Part shown: positions 1 to 7,147 of the stretch, in pieces
Layout of the letters: each line of letters opens with the position of its first letter
How positions within the stretch are numbered: the stretch's first letter is position 1
Source: Bradyrhizobium genosp. L
GTDB lineage: Bacteria; Pseudomonadota; Alphaproteobacteria; Rhizobiales; Xanthobacteraceae
NCBI RefSeq assembly: GCF_015624485.1
Contig: NZ_CP061378.1
Span: 1,488,001-1,552,000, forward strand
Length of the DNA stretch: 64,000 nucleotides
Direction of reading: 5' to 3'
Translations under genes and position numbers: made by a program
The notes under the pieces: model-generated
Database searches by the model: none
Told to the model about the DNA's origin: nothing
The model's input: only the letters and a program-made list of their open reading frames with translations

Positions 1-73
1 CGGCCAGTGCGACACCGCCGCGAAGCATGTTGCGGCGCGTCATTCGCGGCGTCGGACGATCGATCCCCATCAT
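1..73 (-). CDS. N-terminus of a Tat-exported protein (partial)
   Basis: Only the first 24 codons are inside the window; the gene runs off the left edge. The reverse strand reads ATG-ATG from position 73 and gives MMGIDRPTPRMTRRNMLRGG, followed by a hydrophobic start (VALA). The TRRNML segment followed by Gly and hydrophobic residues is a classic twin-arginine signal peptide start, so the product is probably exported folded to the periplasm. A purine-rich GGGGGAAACAAG stretch lies just upstream as a ribosome binding site. It is divergent from the acyl-CoA synthetase gene. In related bacteria such a neighbour is often a solute-binding protein, but nothing here proves that. Confidence 0.55.
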   Translation of the reverse strand, partial: MMGIDRPTPRMTRRNMLRGGVALA

Positions 74-207
74 GTCTTGTTTCCCCCGCATTCGTGCAGC
101 GATTGGCTTGCTCTGGGATAGCTGAAGCCGAGACGCGCGCAAAGCCTCTCGAAAAATCCTCCGTTCGGGTAAGCTCGCAGTCCCCACGTCCAACCTCGCG
201 GGTCACC

Positions 208-1818
208 ATGCTGACTGAAGCCGCCACCTACGACGAGCTCTATCGCAACTTTCGCTGGGACATCCCCGCGCGCTTCAATATCGCGACCGCCTGCTGCGAT
301 CGCCATGCCGACGGCACCGGGCGGCTCGCGTTGGTCTATGTCGACGAGGACGGCGGCACCACGCGCACCTCGTTCGATGCGGTCGCGGACGCGTCGCGGC
401 GCTTCGCCAACGTGCTCGTGGCCGACGGCATTGCCCGCGGCGATCGCGTCGCGGTGTTCCTGTCGCAGTCGCTCGAATTGCCGGTCGCCCATCTCGCGGC
501 GTATCGCGCGGCCATGATCTCACTCCCGCTGTTTGCGCTGTTCGGCGAGGACGCGCTCGAATTCCGCCTCTCGAACTCCGCCGCCAGGGCGATCGTCACC
601 GACGAGGCCGGCTGGGAGAAGATCGCAAAGATCCGCGATCGGCTTCCCGATCTCAAGACCATCTATGCCGTCGGCGAGCGCGCACCGTCCGGAACGACAT
701 CCTTCTGGGATGCGATCGGGTCGGCGTCACCGGAATTCGCAACGGTCGACACCGCGGCCGACGATCCCGCTCTGATCATCTACACCTCAGGCACCACGGG
801 CAATCCGAAAGGCGCGCTGCATGCGCATCGCGTCGTGCTCGGCCATCTGCCCAATGTCGAGATGTGCCACAATTTCCTGCCCCGGCCCGGCGACCTGATG
901 TGGACGCCGGCCGACTGGGCCTGGATCGGCGGGCTGATCAACGGCCTGTTCGCGTTCTGGTACCACGGCATCCCGATGGTCGGTCACCGCGCCCGCAAAT
1001 TCGAGCCGCAGGCGGCGATGCAGATGATGGCCGAGCTCGGCATCCGCAACGTATTCCTGCCGCCGACCGCGCTGAAGCTGATGCGGCAGGCGGACGTCAG
1101 GAATTCCGGCGTCAGGCTGCGCAGCATCTTCACCGGCGGCGAATCGCTCGGCGGCGAATTGCTGAGCTGGGTGCGCGACACGTTCGGCGTCGATGCCCAC
1201 GAGGTGTTCGGCCAGACCGAATGCAATCTCGTGATCGGCTCCAACGCCAATCTGTTTTCGATCCGCCCGGGCTCGATGGGCCGCGCCACGCCGGGCTTCG
1301 ACGTCCGCATCGTCAACGACCAGGGCGAGGAGTTGCCGCGTGGCCAGCGCGGCATCATCGGCGTGCGCCAGCCATGTCCCTGCACCATGATCGAGTATTG
1401 GCGCAATCCGGACGCGACCGCGAAGAAATACGCCGGCGAGTTCCTGCTGACCGGCGATCTCGGCGTCCAGGATGACGACGGCTATTTCTGGTACGTCAGC
1501 CGCGAGGACGACGTCATCACCACGGCCGGCTATCGGGTCGGCCCGTCCGAGATCGAGCACACGCTGATGAAGCACCCGGCAGTGGCGATGTCCGCCGTGG
1601 TCGGCATCCCCGATCCGATCCGCACCGAGTCGATCAAGGCCTGGATCGTGCTGCGTCCGGGCCACACGCCGAGCGACGCCTTGGCGCGCGAGATCCAGGA
1701 ATTCGTCAAGGTGCAACTCGCCGCCCACGAATATCCACGCTTCGTGCAGTTCGCCGAAAGCCTGCCGATGACGGCGACCGGCAAGGTGCTGCGGCGGGAG
1801 CTAAGGGCGCTGGGGTAG
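208..1818 (+). CDS. AMP-forming acyl-CoA synthetase
   Basis: A 536-residue ANL-superfamily enzyme expected to activate a carboxylic acid with ATP and join it to coenzyme A in the cytoplasm. The AMP-binding P-loop motif LIIYTSGTTGNPKG is at about residue 189. Further diagnostic pieces are FTGGESLG, VFGQTECN, the hinge GEFLLTGDLGVQDDDGYFWY, and a C-terminal TATGKVLRREL with the catalytic lysine. I start at the ATG at 208 because the open frame upstream (from 7) lacks family similarity and overlaps the divergent neighbour. The sequence resembles medium-chain or acetyl/propionyl-type synthetases (COG0365-like); the acid used cannot be read from the sequence. It stands alone, followed by a palindromic repeat. 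Confidence 0.9.
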   Translation: MLTEAATYDELYRNFRWDIPARFNIATACCDRHADGTGRLALVYVDEDGGTTRTSFDAVADASRRFANVLVADGIARGDRVAVFLSQSLELPVAHLAAYRAAMISLPLFALFGEDALEFRLSNSAARAIVTDEAGWEKIAKIRDRLPDLKTIYAVGERAPSGTTSFWDAIGSASPEFATVDTAADDPALIIYTSGTTGNPKGALHAHRVVLGHLPNVEMCHNFLPRPGDLMWTPADWAWIGGLINGLFAFWYHGIPMVGHRARKFEPQAAMQMMAELGIRNVFLPPTALKLMRQADVRNSGVRLRSIFTGGESLGGELLSWVRDTFGVDAHEVFGQTECNLVIGSNANLFSIRPGSMGRATPGFDVRIVNDQGEELPRGQRGIIGVRQPCPCTMIEYWRNPDATAKKYAGEFLLTGDLGVQDDDGYFWYVSREDDVITTAGYRVGPSEIEHTLMKHPAVAMSAVVGIPDPIRTESIKAWIVLRPGHTPSDALAREIQEFVKVQLAAHEYPRFVQFAESLPMTATGKVLRRELRALG

Positions 1819-1828
1819 CTCTCTCCAC

Positions 1829-1951
1829 CGTCGTCCCGGCGAAGGCCGGGACCCATAACCGCAGGGTTTAATTGTTGCGCGACGCTGTGGCTCCAGCGAG
1901 CTCCACCACATAAAGCGGTGGTAATGGGTCCCGGCCTTCGCCGGGACGACG
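1829..1951. repeat. Dispersed palindromic repeat, GTCGTCCCGGCG type
   Basis: Two inverted arms, each itself a hairpin, flank about 65 bases. The left arm runs CGTCGTCCCGGCGAAGGCC and on to about 1855; the right arm is its complement from about 1924 to 1951. The same unit occurs at 13628-13748. It separates the convergent acyl-CoA synthetase and SRPBCC genes. Confidence 0.8.
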
Positions 1952-1962
1952 GCGGAGTTTGT

Positions 1963-2475
1963 TCACGGCATCGGAATCCCCAATTCCTTCAGTGCGGCCA
2001 GCATGCGCGCCGGGGGCTGCATCGGGATCACCATGGCCTGGCCGGTTTCCAGGAGGCTCTTCAGGCTGGAGAGGATCGCCGGCCAGCCGGTGCGACCGCC
2101 GGACAGGATGTCGTCGCTGATCGGGCGGTCGTGCGACTGCAACAGCGTCAGCTTGACACCGTCGCCGGCGGCTTCGATCTCCCAGGTGACGAGCGTGGGC
2201 CCGAGTTTTTCGACCAGCTGCGGCCAGTTGACGTTGAAGGTGACGGTCAACCGTTTCGAGGGATCGCATTCGATCACCTCGCCCGAGATGTGCACCGCGC
2301 CGTCGGGCGTGCGCACGATGTAGGCGCCGCCGATCCGAAGATCGACCTCGACCGCATTGCCGGAAAAATACTTCCGGCTGAACTCGGTATTGGTCAGCGC
2401 CTGCCACACCTCTTGCGGCGTGGATGCGATGTAGATGGTGTAGACGATCGCCGGCTTGAACTTGTCGATATTCAT
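1963..2475 (-). CDS. SRPBCC (AHSA1-like) domain protein
   Basis: About 170 residues with the helix-grip START/Bet v1-like fold of the AHSA1 group: an opening beta strand ending TIYIASTPQEVWQALT, then a body ending in GWPAILSSLKSLLETG. The second half closely matches the neighbouring protein (both share GWPAILS.LKSLLETG), so the two are paralogues. Such proteins bind small hydrophobic ligands; no ligand can be read here. The ATG at 2475 aligns best with the paralogue's start; an in-frame ATG at 2505, two bases after the previous stop, is an alternative that adds ten residues. It is the last gene of a three-gene ArsR-SRPBCC-SRPBCC operon. Confidence 0.85.
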   Translation of the reverse strand: MNIDKFKPAIVYTIYIASTPQEVWQALTNTEFSRKYFSGNAVEVDLRIGGAYIVRTPDGAVHISGEVIECDPSKRLTVTFNVNWPQLVEKLGPTLVTWEIEAAGDGVKLTLLQSHDRPISDDILSGGRTGWPAILSSLKSLLETGQAMVIPMQPPARMLAALKELGIPMP

Positions 2476-2507
2476 GTCCGCGTGCACCCTTCGATAGATC
2501 TTCATGG

Positions 2508-2975
2508 TTATTCGACGCCCTCGATCCCGAGCGCAGCGAGCGGAATCGCCGCGACCTTGCCGGTTTCGAGCAGGCTCTTGAGCCCGGACAGGATCGCGGG
2601 CCATCCCCTGGAGATGCCGTCGAGCAGCTTGCTGCCGACGCGGAAGCCCTCATGCGTGACGGTCAGCTTGACGATCTTGCCAAAGGGCTCGGTCGTGAAG
2701 CCGACCTTGGTCGCCCCTTCCTCGCGCATTTCATCGTCGAGCTCGTGCCTGAAGGTGTAGGCGAGGCGCCGCGGCCGGTCTGCCTCGAGGATCTCGCCGG
2801 TATCGGTTGTCTTGCCGCTCATCACGAGCGCGATCGGTGCGCCGACCTTCCAGTCGGACCTGAGCTCGGTGTCGAACCAGTATTGCCGCGTGAACTCGCT
2901 TGAGGTCAGCGCCTCCCAAAGCTTCTCGGGCGTGGTCTCGATGTAGGTGACATAGACGAATTCAGGCTTACTCAT
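2508..2975 (-). CDS. SRPBCC (AHSA1-like) domain protein
   Basis: A 155-residue AHSA1-type SRPBCC protein beginning MSKPEFVYVTYIETTPEKLW, the usual start of this family, and ending with the same GWPAILSGLKSLLETG segment as its downstream paralogue. Its ATG at 2975 lies inside the end of the ArsR gene (8-base overlap), so translation is probably coupled. A GTG directly before the ATG is a less likely start. ArsR plus SRPBCC pairs are a common bacterial arrangement in which the regulator controls the ligand-binding partner. The ligand is unknown. Confidence 0.85.
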   Translation of the reverse strand: MSKPEFVYVTYIETTPEKLWEALTSSEFTRQYWFDTELRSDWKVGAPIALVMSGKTTDTGEILEADRPRRLAYTFRHELDDEMREEGATKVGFTTEPFGKIVKLTVTHEGFRVGSKLLDGISRGWPAILSGLKSLLETGKVAAIPLAALGIEGVE

Positions 2976-3282
2976 CACGCTTCTCCAATTGTCGTTTCAA
3001 TTCGCTGAGCGCGGCGAGCTTTCCGCGCTCGAATTTCCTGATCCAGCGCTCGCCGATCTGATGGATCGGAACCGGGTTGAGGTAGTGCAGCTTCTCGCGG
3101 CCGTGCCTGATCGTGGTGACGAGGTTGGCCTCCTCGAGAATCACAACGTGCTTGGTGACGGCCTGACGCGTCATGTCGAGACCGTCGCAGAGCTCGCCGA
3201 GCGTCTGCCCGTTCTGATCGTGAAGCCGGTCCAGCAACGTCCGCCGTGAGGCATCCGCCAGCGCTTTGAAGACTTCATCCAT
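2968..3282 (-). CDS. ArsR/SmtB-family HTH regulator
   Basis: A 104-residue winged-helix protein. It begins MDEVFKALADASRRTLLDRL, the hallmark ArsR start, and carries the recognition helix in MTRQAVTKHVVILEEANLV and a wing with IRHGREKLHYLNP. It has no CxC or other obvious metal-binding cysteine motif, so it probably belongs to the non-metal group of ArsR regulators that sits beside SRPBCC genes. The ATG at 3282 fits the family; the longer frame would need a TTG at 3300. The gene leads an operon with two SRPBCC genes, and a palindrome at 3297-3312, just upstream of its start, is a likely autoregulatory operator. Confidence 0.9.
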   Translation of the reverse strand: MDEVFKALADASRRTLLDRLHDQNGQTLGELCDGLDMTRQAVTKHVVILEEANLVTTIRHGREKLHYLNPVPIHQIGERWIRKFERGKLAALSELKRQLEKRDE

Positions 3283-3296
3283 GGGTCGGATAATAG

Positions 3297-3312
3297 GCAA
3301 CCAAATAGTTGC
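3297..3312. promoter_or_regulatory. Candidate ArsR operator
   Basis: GCAACC-AAAT-AGTTGC is an inverted repeat with one mismatch in six per arm. It sits 15 bases upstream of the ArsR ATG and between the divergent ArsR and LVIVD genes. The size and place suit an autoregulatory operator. Confidence 0.5.
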
Positions 3313-3402
3313 ATGTCAAGAGCGTGTGTTTGGGCACCGACATCAGCGTGCTATCGTGGTGAGCAGCCAACGCAGATTGGCGGGGAACTCGGGGTGAGGC
3401 GC

Positions 3403-4848
3403 ATGGGCGGTCGCGTTACGGCAGGTTGCTGCACGTTGTTCGTTATCCTGCTCGCAAGCGGCGCGAGCGCCCAGCAGCCGAAGATCGGAGACCCTCCGGA
3501 AGCTTCGAACATGAAGCTGGCCGGATATAACGATTTGCAGGCGCGCAGCGCCTATCAGCCGACCATCCATCATCAGGGTAACCGGTGGATCGCCTATATC
3601 GGCCACCACGGCGGCACCGACGACGTTCCCGACCCCGTCAATCCGATGACCGGCAAGCCTGAACCGAACGGCACCTCGATCGTCGACGTCACCGATCCCG
3701 CGCACCCGAAATATCTGCGGCACATTCCGGGCCAGGAAGGCAAATATGAATCCGGCGGCGCGCAGATGGTTCGGATCTGCGACGGCAAGGATTTGCCGAA
3801 GGGCGATCGCAACGCGGTCTATATGCTGCGCACCTTCGGCAGCGAGGCGCATGAGATCTGGAACGTGGCCGATCCCGCCAATCCCGTGCTGGTCACCCGG
3901 ATTGGCGAGGGGCTGAAGGACACGCACAAGAATTTCTGGGAATGCGACACCGGCATCGCCTATCTGGTGTCGGGCGCGCCGGACTGGCGCACGCGGCGCA
4001 TGACGCAGGTCTATGATCTTTCCGATCCCGCGCATCCCATCAAGATCAGGGACTTTGGCTTGCCCGGACAGGAGCCGGGCGCGACCGGTGCGGTGCCGAC
4101 CGAACTGCACGGGCCGATCTCGACCGGGCCGAAGGGCAACCGCGTCTATTTCGGTTACGGCACCGACAAGGGCGGCTTCCTGCAGATCGTCGATCGCGAC
4201 AAACTGCTGAACGGACCGAAGGAGCCGACGCCGGACAATCTGAAACTCCCTGAGATCGCGCGGATGCCGATGTCGGCGATGAACGGCGCGCACACGGTGT
4301 TTCCGATGCCCGGCATGCCGATCGCGGAGTTCGCCCATGACAAGGACGGCAGCACCCGCGACATCGTGATGATCGTCGACGAGGCGATCCAGAACGAATG
4401 CGGCGAGGGCAGGCAGATGGTCTGGTTCGCCGACGTCACCACCGAGGCGCGGCCGATGATGATCTCGAGCTATACCGTGCCGGAGGCGAGTGGAAACTTC
4501 TGCCAGCGCGGCGGCCGGTTCGGCTCGCATTCGTCGAACGAGAGCATGGCACCGGTCTATTACAAGAAGCTCGCCTTCATCGCCTTCTTCAATGCCGGCG
4601 TCCGCGCGCTCGACATCCGCGATCCCTATCACCCCAGGGAAGTCGGCTACTTCATCCCGTCGATCACGGAGGCGACCGACAAGCGCTGTGTGACGGTTGA
4701 CGGCAAGCCGCGCTGCAAGGTCGCGATCCAGACCAACAATGTCGAGACCGACGATCGCGGCTACATCTACGCCGTCGATCGCGCCAACACCGGGTTGCAC
4801 ATTCTGCAATTGGCCGGCGAAGCACGCAGCATCGCAGGCCTGCCATGA
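3403..4848 (+). CDS. Secreted LVIVD-repeat protein
   Basis: A 481-residue exported protein. From the ATG at 3403 it has a signal peptide (hydrophobic core CTLFVILLASGASA followed by QQP). The mature part contains beta-propeller-like LVIVD repeats: segments such as GTSIVDVTDPAHPKYLRHI, EIWNVADPANPVLVTRI, TQVYDLSDPAHPIKIRDFG and RALDIRDPYHPREVGYFI recur. These repeats usually form extracytoplasmic propellers of unknown biochemical function. A GTG at 3394 could add three residues; purine-rich GGGGAACTCGGGG upstream serves either start. The gene is followed after seven bases by a small secreted protein gene, so the two are probably cotranscribed. Confidence 0.85.
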   Translation: MGGRVTAGCCTLFVILLASGASAQQPKIGDPPEASNMKLAGYNDLQARSAYQPTIHHQGNRWIAYIGHHGGTDDVPDPVNPMTGKPEPNGTSIVDVTDPAHPKYLRHIPGQEGKYESGGAQMVRICDGKDLPKGDRNAVYMLRTFGSEAHEIWNVADPANPVLVTRIGEGLKDTHKNFWECDTGIAYLVSGAPDWRTRRMTQVYDLSDPAHPIKIRDFGLPGQEPGATGAVPTELHGPISTGPKGNRVYFGYGTDKGGFLQIVDRDKLLNGPKEPTPDNLKLPEIARMPMSAMNGAHTVFPMPGMPIAEFAHDKDGSTRDIVMIVDEAIQNECGEGRQMVWFADVTTEARPMMISSYTVPEASGNFCQRGGRFGSHSSNESMAPVYYKKLAFIAFFNAGVRALDIRDPYHPREVGYFIPSITEATDKRCVTVDGKPRCKVAIQTNNVETDDRGYIYAVDRANTGLHILQLAGEARSIAGLP

Positions 4849-4855
4849 GGGCGAG

Positions 4856-5398
4856 ATGACGCGCCGATGGCCGACCCTCGCCGTGATGTTGCTGGCGCTC
4901 GGTGGCCTCTCGGCCGTCGCCGCTTACGAGTTGGCGCCGCCACGGACTTCCGGATGGCAAGAGATCGCCTGGCCGTTCCCGCGCGACGGCTGGCCCGCCG
5001 GCCGCGCCTTCCGCTGCGGCGCGGCGACGTGCGGCGCGGATGTCGAGGTTTATCTCCGGCCAAAGCTCGGCTTCTGCAACTGCGATAGCGGCGTCGCCGA
5101 TGACGACGAGGTCGACCGCGTCGCCGACGTCGACATGATCAGCGAACGCTTCGTGCCGCTGAAGGCGGGAGATGTCGTCGATGTCGCCGATATGCGCGGC
5201 CGCATCCGGCCCTATGAGCTCGAGATGCCGGGCGGCAAGCACACCGCAATCGGCATCGCGGTCTCGCACCGCTGCGACCTCATGGTGGCTGCCGCGCAGG
5301 GCGGGGGCGATGCGGCGCAGGTGCAGCGGGCCGCGCTGGCGTTGCTGGGATCGCAACAGATCCGGACATGGATGATCGCGGCGATGGGAGGCGGGTGA
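4856..5398 (+). CDS. Hypothetical exported protein
   Basis: A 180-residue protein that I do not assign to a family. It opens with an uncleaved anchor or signal sequence (TLAVMLLALGGLSAVAAYEL), followed by WQEIAWPFPRDGWPAGRAFRC. A cysteine-rich centre (RCGAATCGADVEVY, then FCNCDSGVADDDEVDRVAD) and a later CDL suggest disulfides or metal binding outside the cytoplasm. The start at 4856 follows the LVIVD gene stop by seven bases with GAGGGCGAG as ribosome binding site, so both proteins may act together in the periplasm. Confidence 0.7.
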   Translation: MTRRWPTLAVMLLALGGLSAVAAYELAPPRTSGWQEIAWPFPRDGWPAGRAFRCGAATCGADVEVYLRPKLGFCNCDSGVADDDEVDRVADVDMISERFVPLKAGDVVDVADMRGRIRPYELEMPGGKHTAIGIAVSHRCDLMVAAAQGGGDAAQVQRAALALLGSQQIRTWMIAAMGGG

Positions 5399-5430
5399 GA
5401 AGCCTATCTCTCACCTATCAAACGGTGCCG

Positions 5431-5527
5431 TCACCCGCGAAAGCGGGTGACCCAGTATTCCAGTGACGCCGGTGCTTGACCGTAAAGCCGCGGCGTACTG
5501 GATACCCCGCATTCGCGGGGTATGACA
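5431..5527. repeat. Paired-hairpin intergenic repeat
   Basis: Two hairpins face each other: TCACCCGCgaaaGCGGGTGA at 5431-5450 and TACCCCGCattcGCGGGGTA at 5503-5522, joined by the inner inverted pair CCAGTA and TACTGG. This is a palindromic intergenic element of a third type in this window. It may also help end transcription of the upstream operon. Confidence 0.7.
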
Positions 5528-5600
5528 GCCATCAGCAGGGACCCCTTTCTCTTCCGCGTTGAACGTGCATTAATTCCGGCTCACCTCAGTGAGTTTCGCC

Positions 5601-6218
5601 ATGTCCCTGCAAGCCTATTTTGCCTTCGTCGCCGCCTGCATTGCGCTGGCGCTGCTGCCGGGTCCGATCGTCACCATGGTGATCGCCAACGGCTTGCGCT
5701 ACGGCACCCGTGCCGCGCTGATCAATGTGCTGGGCGCGCAGGTCGGGCTCGCGATCGTGATCGGTATCGTCGCGGTCGGCCTGACCTCGCTGATGGCAAC
5801 CATGGGTTACTGGTTCAACTGGGTCCGCTTCGCTGGCGCGGCCTATCTGGTCTGGCTCGGCATCAAGCTGATCCGCTCGCCGGTCGAGGGTGTCGGCACC
5901 GATGCTGCGCCACCGCCGCCGCGCGGCGGCTTCTTCCTGCAGGGTTTTCTGGTGCTGCTCTCGAACCCGAAGGTGCTGGTGTTCTTCGGCGCCTTCATTC
6001 CGCAGTTCATGGATATGGACAAGCCGCACGTCCCGCAGGTCGTGGTGCTTGGCCTCACCTTCATGGCAACCGCCGCCATGACGGACGGAATTTACGCGTT
6101 GGCGGCAGGCCGCGCCCGAAAATTCTTCTCCAAGCAGCGTACGCGACTGATGTCGCGCATCTCCGGCGGCTTCATGATCGGCGGCGGCATCTGGCTGGCG
6201 CTGACCCGGGCGCGCTGA
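5601..6218 (+). CDS. LysE/RhtB-family exporter
   Basis: A 205-residue inner-membrane protein with about six hydrophobic segments. The first contains ALALLPGPIVTMVIANGLRY, the PGP signature of the LysE/RhtB amino-acid exporters, followed by GTRAALINVLGAQVG. A central GFLVLLSNPKVLVFFGAFIP segment is also typical. These proteins export amino acids or small related solutes with proton exchange; the substrate here is unknown. The ATG at 5601 starts the canonical length; a GTG four codons earlier is possible. A second, divergent member of the family lies at 35522-36133. Confidence 0.88.
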   Translation: MSLQAYFAFVAACIALALLPGPIVTMVIANGLRYGTRAALINVLGAQVGLAIVIGIVAVGLTSLMATMGYWFNWVRFAGAAYLVWLGIKLIRSPVEGVGTDAAPPPPRGGFFLQGFLVLLSNPKVLVFFGAFIPQFMDMDKPHVPQVVVLGLTFMATAAMTDGIYALAAGRARKFFSKQRTRLMSRISGGFMIGGGIWLALTRAR

Positions 6219-6229
6219 GGCCGCCGCAC

Positions 6230-7147
6230 CTATTCTACGATCCGCTCGACCGCGTCGCGCACGAGACCTTTGAGCAAGTCGAGCTTGTATCCGGTCATCG
6301 GCAGCGGCTTTGCGCCCGATATCGCAAGCTCGGCGGCGTGCGCGATCGTCGCCGGATCGGCGGTCTTGCCTTGCAGCGCCGCCGCAGATGCCGTGAGCCT
6401 TAACGGGACCGGGGCGATCCCGCCGGCCGCGATATGGACCTCGCGAAGAATGCCGGCGGACACCACTGCGCGCACGCAGATTTCCACCAGCGGCCATTCC
6501 GCATGGGTGCGGCTGATGGCGCGCTTGTAGAGCGCGCGCTCGCCGGCGAGCGGCGCGGGGAGCTCGATGCTTTCGATCCGTTCACCTGGCGCCAGCAGAT
6601 TGTCGGCCGCACCATTGCTGCCGTCGCCGAGCAGATCGGTGATCGACAATCTGCTGCGCCGATCGGTCGTGACCGTCGCATCGTAGGCCAGCAGCGCCAT
6701 CGCCATCGTCGAGGGATGCGGCGCAACGCAAGGACCGAGATCGAAAGCCGCGTGATAGAGATGGTTGCCGGATCGTGCCGGGCAGTCGGTCCCGCCCTTC
6801 TTCAGGCAGCCGATCTGCGGATTGCGGAAGTACCAGCAGCGCGAGCGCTGGGCGAGGTTGCCGCCGAGCGTCGCCAGGTGACGGATCTGCGGTGTGGCAA
6901 GGCCGTGCGCGGCGGCGGCGATGCCGGGATAGGCCGCCGCGATCCGCGCATCCGACGCAATCGTCGCGATTGCGGTCAGGGCGCCGATCCGGGCCGCACC
7001 CTCCGTGCCCCACGCGATACCGATCGTATCGGGACTGGCGGTGAGATCGACGATCGGCCCGCGCGAGACGCCGCTGCGGCGGCGTTCCGACAGATCGGTG
7101 CCGGCAGCGCGGAATTCCGGTGCGGTCATTGCGGCTGCGGTGTTCAT
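6230..7147 (-). CDS. FAD subunit of molybdenum hydroxylase
   Basis: A 305-residue FAD-binding subunit of a xanthine-dehydrogenase-family enzyme. The flavin-binding segment AAHGLATPQIRHLATLGGNL (about residues 80-98) is clear. Four cysteines at 104 (RCWYFRNP), 114, 122 and 140 match in order and spacing the extra 4Fe-4S ligands of the E. coli PaoB aldehyde oxidoreductase subunit, which ordinary XDH flavin subunits lack. It probably passes electrons from the fused Mo/2Fe-2S protein encoded just upstream, overlapping it by four bases (ATGA). It is the last gene of a TetR-led operon. The substrate, perhaps an aldehyde, is inference. Confidence 0.88.
   Translation of the reverse strand: MNTAAAMTAPEFRAAGTDLSERRRSGVSRGPIVDLTASPDTIGIAWGTEGAARIGALTAIATIASDARIAAAYPGIAAAAHGLATPQIRHLATLGGNLAQRSRCWYFRNPQIGCLKKGGTDCPARSGNHLYHAAFDLGPCVAPHPSTMAMALLAYDATVTTDRRSRLSITDLLGDGSNGAADNLLAPGERIESIELPAPLAGERALYKRAISRTHAEWPLVEICVRAVVSAGILREVHIAAGGIAPVPLRLTASAAALQGKTADPATIAHAAELAISGAKPLPMTGYKLDLLKGLVRDAVERIVE

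Noticed and set aside
3343..4809. A 488-codon minus-strand open frame opposite the LVIVD gene.
   Set aside because: Composition is Arg/His/Asp-rich as expected from antisense of a GC-rich gene, with no domain; the plus strand is clearly coding.
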